This document shows positions 1-6,312 of a stretch of DNA of 37,119 nt, one piece after another; position 1 is the stretch's first letter, and each line of letters opens with the position of its first letter. Origin of the DNA: Porphyrobacter sp. AAP82 (GTDB lineage Bacteria > Pseudomonadota > Alphaproteobacteria > Sphingomonadales > Sphingomonadaceae); assembly GCF_000331285.1 (NCBI RefSeq), contig NZ_ANFX01000041.1:1-37119 (forward strand), in the 5' to 3' direction. The position numbers and the translations under genes are program-made. The notes beneath the pieces were generated by a model. The model did not search any database and was not told the DNA's origin. It worked only from the letters and a program-made list of their open reading frames with translations.

Positions 1-66
1 CGCGCCGATGCGCAAAACAACCGCCAGACTCTAATCCAAGCTGGGGGAAAGCTGGGGGTCACGTCA
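1..66. mobile_element. Left contig end: tip of an IS3-like insertion sequence
   Basis: Bases 2-66 are the exact reverse complement of 37119-37055. Read outward on the minus strand from 66, the repeat begins TGACGTGACCCCCAGC, so the element has TG...CA outer ends, and it contains an internal near-duplication of CCCCCAGCTT. TG/CA ends followed by a C-rich stretch are usual for IS3-family termini; the family call is inference because no transposase lies in the window. The element body would extend left, beyond base 1. It stops at the point where a glycosyltransferase reading frame begins without a start codon, consistent with insertion into that gene. Confidence 0.6.
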
Positions 67-393
67 GCCGCTTCGATCCGCGCTTCGGCCCGGGCGGCCC
101 GCTGCGATGGGGCGAGCTTGCCGACTATGTCCTGCGTGCCCGCTGCGCGCGGGTGCCGGTGGCCCGCGCGCCGGTCTGCCGTGTCGAACGCTTCGGCGGT
201 CCCGCCAGCCGCACGCCGCTGGCCGACATCTGCTTCGGCGCGGGCGGGCTGTTCGCCAAGCACCGCGTTGCGTCACCCCTGCGCGGCTGTCGCAAGGGCC
301 ACCCCGACGGCCTCCCGCGCTTCGCCGCGATTGCCGCGACGCTTGGCGGGATGTGCCGTTACTGGACCCTCGCCGCAGCCGCGCGCGCTCTAG
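67..393 (+). pseudogene. Family 2-type glycosyltransferase, 5'-truncated remnant
   Basis: Reading from the codon at 66, the frame is protein-like without a start codon: FDPRFGPGGPLRWGELADYV, then APVCRVERFGG, then ICFGAGGLFAKH. This resembles the C-terminal half of GT-A fold family 2 glycosyltransferases, where an F-x-x-x-FGPG-type segment with an acidic residue precedes the lost-membrane-proximal tail. The N-terminal donor-binding half, including any DxD motif, is missing because the IS-like repeat at 1-66 takes its place. The frame has no stop near its expected end and runs open into the convergent btaB gene; a TAG at 391-393 lies in another frame, so a frameshift is possible and the 3' limit is approximate. 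The acceptor is unknown; an envelope or exopolysaccharide role is a guess. Confidence 0.5.
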
Positions 394-1046
394 CCCGCCG
401 TCAGCACATGGAGCTGGTAATAGCCGAGCGGCCCGCGCCGGCTTTCCAGCGCCAGTCCGCGGCTCGCCGCGATCTGCGCGGCAACTGCGGGCAGATCGGC
501 GCGCGGGGTCACATGGAACTTGGCGAGCCATGCCCTGAGGCCCCGCCGGAACGGTCCCGGCAGCCCCGCCAGATCGCCGAAATCGACCACGTGAAGCGCG
601 CCGCCGGGCGCCAGCTGCCCCGCCGCATGGGCGAGCGCGCCCTGCCAGTCGGGGATCATCGAGAGCGAATAGGACAGCACGATGCGCTCGAAGGCAGGCT
701 CGCCCAGCAGGCTTGCAGGATCGAAGGCGCAGGCATCGCCTTCGCCGAGCCGCGCGTCCCCGCCCAGCGCCGCGCGCGCGCTCTTGAGCATCTCGGCCGA
801 GATGTCGAGGCCGAACAACCGCACCCCGGGCCACGCCCGCTCCACCTTGGCAAGGTTGCGCCCCGTGCCGCAGGCGACTTCGAGCACCCGCATCCCGGGC
901 CGCGCATCGAGCCCCGCGATCAGCGTGTCGCGCCCGAACAGGTAGTACTTGCGCGTCAGATCATAGATGTGCCGCTGCCCGCGATAGACCTCGTCCATCA
1001 GCGCGGCGTGGGTGGGGCGGGGAGCACCAAGGGTCTCAGGGGCCAT
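390..1046 (-). CDS. btaB: Betaine lipid synthesis N-methyltransferase BtaB
   Basis: A 218-residue class I SAM-dependent methyltransferase with motif I VLEVACGTGRN at about residues 54-64 and LFGLDISAEML after it. In the BtaA/BtaB pathway known from Rhodobacter sphaeroides, BtaB methylates diacylglycerylhomoserine three times to give the betaine lipid DGTS. The assignment rests on general similarity plus position directly behind btaA. The start is the ATG at 1046, whose A is also the last base of the btaA stop (TGATG), so the two are probably translationally coupled. A longer upstream frame reaching 1244 only overlaps btaA and has arginine/proline-rich shadow composition. The natural stop TAG is at 392-390. 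It could be a different small-lipid methyltransferase if judged without its neighbour. Confidence 0.85.
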   Translation of the reverse strand: MAPETLGAPRPTHAALMDEVYRGQRHIYDLTRKYYLFGRDTLIAGLDARPGMRVLEVACGTGRNLAKVERAWPGVRLFGLDISAEMLKSARAALGGDARLGEGDACAFDPASLLGEPAFERIVLSYSLSMIPDWQGALAHAAGQLAPGGALHVVDFGDLAGLPGPFRRGLRAWLAKFHVTPRADLPAVAAQIAASRGLALESRRGPLGYYQLHVLTAG

Positions 1047-2260
1047 CACGCCAGCTCGTAGACATGGACGCCGCCATAGATCGACGAGCGATCGCGGCGG
1101 GTGAGATCGGCGGAGAGTTCCTCGAGATAGCGCCACTTGCCAAGGATCGCATCGTCCAGCCGGCCGGTCAGCAGGCTGGGCTCGGCAGCGGTGCGGAACA
1201 GCACGCGCGCGCCGGGGCGGCTGGCGCGGGTGATGCGGGTCCACAGGCCGTCGAGCTGCTGGTTGTTCATCCAGTCCTGCGCATCGAGCAGCACGAAGCG
1301 GTCCATGCTCGCCTCCTCGCGCGCGCCGATCCAGTCGACCATATTGGCGCGGGTGACCTCGAGCCGGCCGATCCGCTCGCGCATCGCCTCCCAGTTGGCG
1401 CGCTGGAGATAGGGCGGCAGCGCCGCGCTTTCCGAGCGGTTGTAGCCGCGCCCGAAGGCCTGCCAGGCGAAGTAGTTGTCCTTGACCTCGAAGTCGCAGG
1501 CGAGCTTCTCGAGCCGGCGGCGCAGCACCTCGGCCATGCGTTCATCGCCTGCAAGGTGCTCGAACTGCGCGGGCGGAATGCCGAGGCCGAACAGCGAGGC
1601 GGGCTGGTCGGTCAGCCAGCGGATGAAGCGCTTCTCGAACACCGGCGCCAGCTCGCGCTCGAACACGTCGCGCTGCTCCTCGAGCGTCTCGGCCTCCAGG
1701 ATCCTGGCCAGGTCGATCTTGTAGAGCTTGGCAAAGACGTGCGCCAGGCCGATGAAGTTGCCCAGCAATCCCTGCCGGTAGATGCCGCGCGTGAAGTAGC
1801 TGATGCGCTTGCGCCCGCGGATGTCGCGCTTTTCCCAATAGGCGCGGCTTTCGGCATCGAGATGCGGCGCGATCATCGTCTTGTAGACCGCCGCGTTCTC
1901 CTTGTGGTCGGCGTGGGCGAAGAAGCGGTGGAAGCGCTCGTAATTGGGCAGGTTCGCGATCGCGGCGATCTTGAGCTTGCCGAGGGCGACATGCGCGCGG
2001 TTGAGATCGACCGCGGTGACGCTTTCGGGATTGGCGGTGAGGTAGGACAGCGCGTTGCAGCAGCCGCTCGCAATGCACATCACGCGGCTGTCGGGCTGGA
2101 TGTCGAGGCCCTCCATGTCGACCACCGGGTCTTCCCAGATCTGGGCATAGACCAGCCCCTTGAACGCGAGGGCGAAAGCCTTGTCGAGCAGCTTGTCGCC
2201 GACCTTTGCATCCTTGCGGATCACCGCGTCTTCGATGATCCGCTTTGCCTGAGTAGCCAT
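1046..2260 (-). CDS. btaA: SAM:diacylglycerol 3-amino-3-carboxypropyltransferase BtaA
   Basis: A 404-residue protein matching the BtaA family (DUF3419): YAQIWEDP at about 38-45, the SAM-site segment MCIASGCCNALSYL at 61-74 and VTAVDLNRAH at 81-90, and the aromatic-rich segment NYFAWQAFGRGYN in the second half. BtaA transfers the 3-amino-3-carboxypropyl group of S-adenosylmethionine onto diacylglycerol, forming diacylglycerylhomoserine, the first step to the phosphorus-free membrane lipid DGTS. Start is the ATG at 2260; the Shine-Dalgarno is poor. It forms a two-gene operon with btaB. In other bacteria DGTS replaces phospholipids under phosphate limitation; I did not find a convincing Pho box in the 80 bp upstream. 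Confidence 0.92.
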   Translation of the reverse strand: MATQAKRIIEDAVIRKDAKVGDKLLDKAFALAFKGLVYAQIWEDPVVDMEGLDIQPDSRVMCIASGCCNALSYLTANPESVTAVDLNRAHVALGKLKIAAIANLPNYERFHRFFAHADHKENAAVYKTMIAPHLDAESRAYWEKRDIRGRKRISYFTRGIYRQGLLGNFIGLAHVFAKLYKIDLARILEAETLEEQRDVFERELAPVFEKRFIRWLTDQPASLFGLGIPPAQFEHLAGDERMAEVLRRRLEKLACDFEVKDNYFAWQAFGRGYNRSESAALPPYLQRANWEAMRERIGRLEVTRANMVDWIGAREEASMDRFVLLDAQDWMNNQQLDGLWTRITRASRPGARVLFRTAAEPSLLTGRLDDAILGKWRYLEELSADLTRRDRSSIYGGVHVYELA

Positions 2261-2340
2261 GGGGGGAGGGGGTCCTTACGTTACGTCAAGCTCTTGTCGT
2301 ATTCGGCTAGCGTTTCGTCAATGTGACGGTTTCCACAGCC

Positions 2341-3294
2341 TTATGGGGTGCCGGCGATGGTGGCGGCATAGGCGGCCGGATCGGCGTTGCCGCCGGTGAG
2401 CATGATGACGGTGTCCGCATCCACCGGCACCTTGCCCGCCAGCGCCGCCGCGAGCGCCGCCGCGCCGCCCGGCTCGACCACCAGGCGCAGGCTCGCGAAG
2501 GCGAAGCGTTGCGCGGCGCGCACCTCGTCATCGGTGACTGTGACGCCGGGCTCGGCGCGGCCCATGAGGAGGGCCAGGTTGAGCGGCTTGGTGACGTTGG
2601 GCTGCAAGGCATCGCAGATCGTCCGGGGCGCATCGGCCGCGGCGTGGACCAGCTCGCCCTTTGCCATTGCCTGCCCGACCATGTCCCAGCCGACCGGCTC
2701 GACGGGGTACACCGCGCTGCCGGGCGCGCCCAGCGCCAGCCCTGCGGTCAGCCCCCCGCCGCCGCAGCACGCCACGATCCGCGAAGGCGCGCGGCCGAGC
2801 TGGCTGGCGATCTCGATCGCGGCGCTGCCCTGGCCCTCGATCACCCACGGATCGCCGAAGGCATGGACCAGCGTGCCGCCGCGCCCGGCGATCAGCCGTG
2901 CGGCAACCGCATCGCGGTCTTCCCCCGGGCGCTGGTAGAGCACCACCTCGGCGCCCAGCGCGCGGGTGTTGGCGAGCTTCACCGCCGGCGCATCGTGCGG
3001 CATCACGATCGCCGCCTTCACCCCCAGCCGCCGCGCGCTCCATGCGACGCCTTGCGCGTGGTTGCCCGAGGACACCGCGACCACGCCGCCGCTGCGCTCA
3101 TTGGCGGTGAGGTTGGAGAGCCGCCACCACGCGCCCCTGATCTTGAACGAGCCGATCGGTTGCAGCACCTCGGCCTTCACCCATGCCTGCACGGCGCCGA
3201 TGGTGACCGGCAGCAGCGGGGTGGGCGGCAGGATGCCCGCCACCGACTCGGCAGCGGCGATCACGCCCTCGCGGGTGGGGATCCGGTCCGTCAC
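2341..3294 (-). CDS. PLP-dependent threonine/serine dehydratase-like protein
   Basis: A 317-residue fold-type II PLP enzyme. The Schiff-base lysine is K51 in PIGSFKIRGAWW, followed by the substrate loop SSGNHAQGVAWSA at about 75-87, the phosphate-binding glycine loop CCGGGGLTAG and the C-terminal MLTGGNADP. There is no C-terminal ACT regulatory domain, so this is the short catabolic/biodegradative form rather than IlvA. Family members deaminate L-threonine or L-serine to 2-oxobutyrate or pyruvate; some close relatives are hydroxyaspartate dehydratases or racemases, and the substrate cannot be decided here. It is transcribed away from the polyamine genes, with a 303-bp divergent region between, and the 80-bp gap to btaA makes co-transcription with btaAB doubtful but possible. 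Confidence 0.85.
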   Translation of the reverse strand: MTDRIPTREGVIAAAESVAGILPPTPLLPVTIGAVQAWVKAEVLQPIGSFKIRGAWWRLSNLTANERSGGVVAVSSGNHAQGVAWSARRLGVKAAIVMPHDAPAVKLANTRALGAEVVLYQRPGEDRDAVAARLIAGRGGTLVHAFGDPWVIEGQGSAAIEIASQLGRAPSRIVACCGGGGLTAGLALGAPGSAVYPVEPVGWDMVGQAMAKGELVHAAADAPRTICDALQPNVTKPLNLALLMGRAEPGVTVTDDEVRAAQRFAFASLRLVVEPGGAAALAAALAGKVPVDADTVIMLTGGNADPAAYAATIAGTP

Positions 3295-3597
3295 GGCGCT
3301 TGCCGCCGGCCTGTAGGAGACACATGAGACACTGTCCTGGAGCGGAAAAGTTCCCCCGCAAAAGCCCCCCGCAAACGGCGGATGCGGGGCGGGCTGGGCA
3401 GGCGGAGCGGCGCGGCACGTGTCATTGCGCCTCTATGGCAAATCGCGCGCCAGTAGGAAATGCGGATCATTTGTCCCCTTCTACGCATTGCGTTGGTGGT
3501 TGCCGCATTGCTTTGGTCCGAAAACCGTTTCCCACTTTTCGGAGCAATGCACTAAGGCCCGCGCAAGATTCGCATCGCTTCACGAAAGGTTCCCGTC
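3295..3597. promoter_or_regulatory. Divergent intergenic region with two hairpins
   Basis: About 300 bp separate the dehydratase from the carboxyspermidine dehydrogenase gene, and promoters for both should lie here. No convincing gene was seen. Two inverted repeats stand out: CCCCGCA/TGCGGGG at 3367-3373 and 3383-3389, and CCGAAAA/TTTTCGG at 3518-3524 and 3536-3542. The second lies about 55 bp before the ATG at 3598 and could be part of the 5' leader. The stretch around it has lower GC than the flanking genes. Confidence 0.4.
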
Positions 3598-4836
3598 ATG
3601 TCCGCAGCCAAATCCAAGACTGTCCTCGTCATCGGTGCGGGCGGCGTCAGCTCGGTGTGTGTCCACAAGATGGCGTTCAACGCCGAGATCTTCCCCGAAA
3701 TCCATCTCGCCAGCCGCACCAGGGCCAAGTGCGATGCCATCGCCGCCTCGGTGAAGGAGCGATGCGGGCGCGAGATCGCCACCTACGAGATCGACGCCGA
3801 GGAAGTGCCCGCGATGGTCAACCTGATCCGCAAGACGGGCGCCGGCCTGGTGGTCAATCTCGCGCTGCCCTATCAGGACCTGCCGATCATGGACGCCTGC
3901 CTCGAGGCGGGCGTGGATTACCTCGACACCGCCAATTACGAGCCCAAGGACGAAGCCAAGTTCGAATATCACTGGCAGTGGGCCTATCACGACCGCTACC
4001 GGGATGCTGGCCTGATGGCGCTGCTGGGTTCGGGCTTCGATCCGGGCGTCACATCGGTCTTCACCATGTGGCTCAAGAAGCACAAGCTCAAGACCATCCG
4101 CCAGCTCGATATTCTGGACTGCAACGGCGGCGACCACGGCCAGCATTTCGCGACCAACTTCAACCCCGAAATCAACATCCGCGAAGTGACCGCGCCCGCG
4201 CGTCACTGGGAAGGCGGCGCGTGGGTCGAGACCCCGGCGATGGCCAACAAGGTGGCGTTCGACTTCGAAGCCGTCGGCCCCAAGAACATGTACCTGATGT
4301 ATCACGAGGAGCTGGAAAGCCTCGCCAAGTTCGTCCCCGAGCTTGAACGCGCGCGCTTCTGGATGACCTTCGGCGACCAGTACATCACCCACCTCACCGT
4401 GCTCCAGAACGTCGGCATGACCTCGATCGAGCCGGTGCGCTATCAGGGCAAGGACATCATCCCCCTGCAATTCCTCGCCGCGGTGCTCCCCAAGCCCGAG
4501 ACGCTGGGCGAGACGACCAAGGGCAACACCAATATCGGCGTGATCGCGACCGGCGAGGCGCTGGACGGCAGCGGCGAGAAGACGTTCTACATCAAGAACA
4601 TCTGCTCGCACGAGGCGGCCTACGAGGAGACCGGCAACCAGGCGGTGAGCTACACCACGGGCGTGCCTGCGATGATCGGCGCGGCGATGATGGTGCAGGG
4701 CCACTGGCAGGGTGCCAATGGAGAAGGGGGCGTGTTCAACATCGAACAGCTTGATCCCGATCCCTTCATGGCGATGCTCAACGAACACGGGTTGCCGTGG
4801 ACGGTCGAGGAGATGGCCGGTCCGGTGGAGTTCTGA
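3598..4836 (+). CDS. Carboxy(nor)spermidine dehydrogenase (synthase)
   Basis: A 412-residue saccharopine dehydrogenase-family protein. The N-terminal Rossmann motif is VLVIGAGGVSSV (about residues 9-20), followed by LASRTRAKCDAIAAS and the family segments YLDTANYEPKDEA and GSGFDPGVTSVF. The family enzyme condenses aspartate beta-semialdehyde with putrescine (or 1,3-diaminopropane) and reduces the imine with NADPH, giving carboxyspermidine (or carboxynorspermidine). The decarboxylase for the next step is at 6293 and a putrescine-forming decarboxylase at 9884, which supports this function over lysine catabolism. The ATG at 3598 follows GAAAGG. Downstream, a GxxExxY gene bounded by inverted repeats separates it from the rest of the cluster. 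Putrescine as the substrate, giving spermidine, is inferred from the ODC gene. Confidence 0.9.
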   Translation: MSAAKSKTVLVIGAGGVSSVCVHKMAFNAEIFPEIHLASRTRAKCDAIAASVKERCGREIATYEIDAEEVPAMVNLIRKTGAGLVVNLALPYQDLPIMDACLEAGVDYLDTANYEPKDEAKFEYHWQWAYHDRYRDAGLMALLGSGFDPGVTSVFTMWLKKHKLKTIRQLDILDCNGGDHGQHFATNFNPEINIREVTAPARHWEGGAWVETPAMANKVAFDFEAVGPKNMYLMYHEELESLAKFVPELERARFWMTFGDQYITHLTVLQNVGMTSIEPVRYQGKDIIPLQFLAAVLPKPETLGETTKGNTNIGVIATGEALDGSGEKTFYIKNICSHEAAYEETGNQAVSYTTGVPAMIGAAMMVQGHWQGANGEGGVFNIEQLDPDPFMAMLNEHGLPWTVEEMAGPVEF

Positions 4837-4849
4837 CAGAAGGAAAGGG

Positions 4850-4870
4850 TTCCACGCAGAGGCGCAGAGG
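4850..4870 (+). repeat. Left inverted repeat of the GxxExxY cassette
   Basis: The core CGCAGAGGCGCAGAGG (4855-4870) is the exact reverse complement of 5269-5284. Adding the outer five bases gives 19 of 21 matches. The arm is itself built from two CGCAGAGG-like units. Its purine-rich 3' end also lies at ribosome-binding distance from the TTG start of the enclosed gene. Confidence 0.85.
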
Positions 4871-4880
4871 GGGTTTGCAG

Positions 4881-5267
4881 TTGGATATTGATCGTATCTC
4901 CGCTGCTGTCGTCGATGAGGCTATCGCCATCCATCCTGAGTTGGGGCCCGGCTTGTTCGAGAATGGCTATGAAACCGTCCTTGCAGGACGGCTTGAGGCG
5001 AGAGGATTTGAGATTGCGCGGCAGTTTCCGGTGCCATTGATCTTCGATGGACAAATTTTCGACCCGGCATTTCGGGTCGACATCCTCGTTGACCAACGCC
5101 TCGTTCTCGAGCTCAAGGCAACCGATCAGCTGAACAAGGCCCACGCAAAGCAGCTGCTGACCTATCTGCGATTGCTTAAACAGCCCGTAGGGCTGCTTCT
5201 GATATTTTCTCAAGAGACAATGAGAGATGGCATCCGCCGGGTCGTGAACGATTACCGCCCGCAGTAG
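4881..5267 (+). CDS. GxxExxY protein (PD-(D/E)XK-like small protein)
   Basis: A protein of about 128 residues with the family signature GPGLFENGYE (G-x-x-E-x-x-Y) near residue 22, preceded by ISAAVVDEAIAIHPEL, and a nuclease-like core V-D-I-L-V with VLELKATDQL (the D...ExK pattern). The family is uncharacterised but is placed with the PD-(D/E)XK nuclease superfamily. Homologues start close to D-I-x-x-I-S, so I choose the TTG at 4881 (TTG at 4875 also possible), with AGAGGGGG about seven bases upstream; an ATG-initiated frame from 4797 would overlap the previous gene and encode non-conserved residues. Lower GC, A/T-ending codons and flanking inverted repeats point to acquisition by transfer. 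The stop TAG at 5265-5267 lies just before the right repeat. Confidence 0.85.
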   Translation: MDIDRISAAVVDEAIAIHPELGPGLFENGYETVLAGRLEARGFEIARQFPVPLIFDGQIFDPAFRVDILVDQRLVLELKATDQLNKAHAKQLLTYLRLLKQPVGLLLIFSQETMRDGIRRVVNDYRPQ

Positions 5268-5268
5268 T

Positions 5269-5289
5269 CCTCTGCGCCTCTGCGCGAAA
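5269..5289 (-). repeat. Right inverted repeat of the GxxExxY cassette
   Basis: CCTCTGCGCCTCTGCG (5269-5284) plus CGAAA (5285-5289) mirrors the left arm at 4850-4870. It starts one base after the GxxExxY stop codon. A transcript through both arms could fold the whole gene into a long hairpin, so the repeat may act in RNA as well as DNA. Confidence 0.85.
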
Positions 5290-5301
5290 CGAAAAGGCAC
5301 C

Positions 5302-6312
5302 ATGCTGCTGATGGAAACCAAGTACGCCAATGCTGCCATGCTTGCCATCGGCCCGGGGCTGCTCTTCGCCCTCTCCGCCTGCGACGCTGCCCTCCCTCCG
5401 CGCGAGGAGGTGCCGAGGCTTGCGGTCGACGCCGGCTGGCCCACCATCCCGGCGGGCGCGAAGTTCGGCGAAGTCAGCGCGGTCGATGTGGACGCTGCGG
5501 GCAATGTCTGGGTGCTCCACCGCGCCGGGCGCAAGTGGGCCGAGCCCTTCCCGAAAGAGCCGATCCCCGAGCCCGCGGTCTTCAAGTTCTCGCCCGATGG
5601 CAAGCTGCTGGCGCAATGGGGGGCGGGGCTGTTCGTCATGCCGCATGGCATCTCGATCGACCCCGCCGGCAAGGTCTGGATCACCGATGTGGCGCGCGAG
5701 CAGGTGATGCGCTTCTCGCCCGAGGGCGCGCTCGAACTGACGCTGGGCGAGCGCGGCGTGACAAGGCAGGACGCGGGCCATTTCGGCCGGCCCGCCGATG
5801 TCGCCTTCCTGCCCGGCCGCGTGCTGGTCGCCGATGGCTATGTGAACACCCGCGTTGCCGCCTTCGCGCCCGACGGCACCTTCATCCGCGACTGGGGCGA
5901 CTTCAAGGTCGCCCACGCGGTCGCGGTGGACGAGGCGCACATCTACGTCGCCGACCGCGAGAATGCGCGCATCCAGATCTTCGACCATGCCGACAAGCTG
6001 CTCGCCAGCTGGCCCTCGCTCGCGGGAAACCACACCTACGGCCTGAAGCCTCTAGGTGGCGGACGGCTGCTCGCGGTCGAAGGGCGTGACGGGGCCGACC
6101 GCAACGGTGCGATCCTGCGCGTCTATGCCGCAGACGGCACCACCGAGGCTTCCTACGACATCGGCCTTCCCGGCGAGGACGCGAGCCTCGGCCATGACAT
6201 TGCGATCGGGCCGGACGGGCATATCTACGTCACCGATGTGGCCGGCGGCCGCGTGGTGCGCCTCTCTCTCCCCGCTCATGTGAACAGGACCAATGCAGAC
6301 CAAAGCCGGTGA
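5302..6312 (+). CDS. NHL-repeat beta-propeller lipoprotein
   Basis: A 336-residue exported protein. The N-terminus has a hydrophobic stretch ending in the lipobox LSAC (Cys 27), so it is probably a lipoprotein. The rest is a series of NHL/six-bladed propeller repeats: VDVDAAGNVWVLHR, ISIDPAGKVWITDVA, FGRPADVAFL, VADGYVNTRVAAFAPDG, VAVDEAHIYVADRENARI and IAIGPDGHIYVTDVAGG. The middle repeats resemble bacterial relatives of the peptidyl-alpha-hydroxyglycine amidating lyase propeller; enzyme activity is not assured. Start ATG 5302 follows AAAAGG; ATG 5311 is an alternative. Its last 20 bases overlap the start of the polyamine decarboxylase, so the two are probably co-expressed, which makes a periplasmic role linked to polyamines an attractive but untested idea. 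Confidence 0.8.
   Translation: MLLMETKYANAAMLAIGPGLLFALSACDAALPPREEVPRLAVDAGWPTIPAGAKFGEVSAVDVDAAGNVWVLHRAGRKWAEPFPKEPIPEPAVFKFSPDGKLLAQWGAGLFVMPHGISIDPAGKVWITDVAREQVMRFSPEGALELTLGERGVTRQDAGHFGRPADVAFLPGRVLVADGYVNTRVAAFAPDGTFIRDWGDFKVAHAVAVDEAHIYVADRENARIQIFDHADKLLASWPSLAGNHTYGLKPLGGGRLLAVEGRDGADRNGAILRVYAADGTTEASYDIGLPGEDASLGHDIAIGPDGHIYVTDVAGGRVVRLSLPAHVNRTNADQSR

Larger units (their letters stand above)
4850..5289. mobile_element. Putative GxxExxY cassette bounded by inverted repeats
   Basis: A 440-bp unit contains one small gene and is bounded by 21-bp inverted repeats (4850-4870 and 5269-5289), of which 16 bp are identical. The gene inside is visibly less GC-rich than its neighbours and uses many A/T-ending codons. 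The unit sits between two genes that otherwise look like one polyamine operon. That it moved in as a cassette is inference: no transposase and no clear target-site duplication are visible (the flanks share only a GAAAGG-like stretch). Confidence 0.5.

Noticed and set aside
1064..2326. Open frame opposite btaA
   Set aside because: No recognisable motif, and its composition is that of a reverse-complement shadow.
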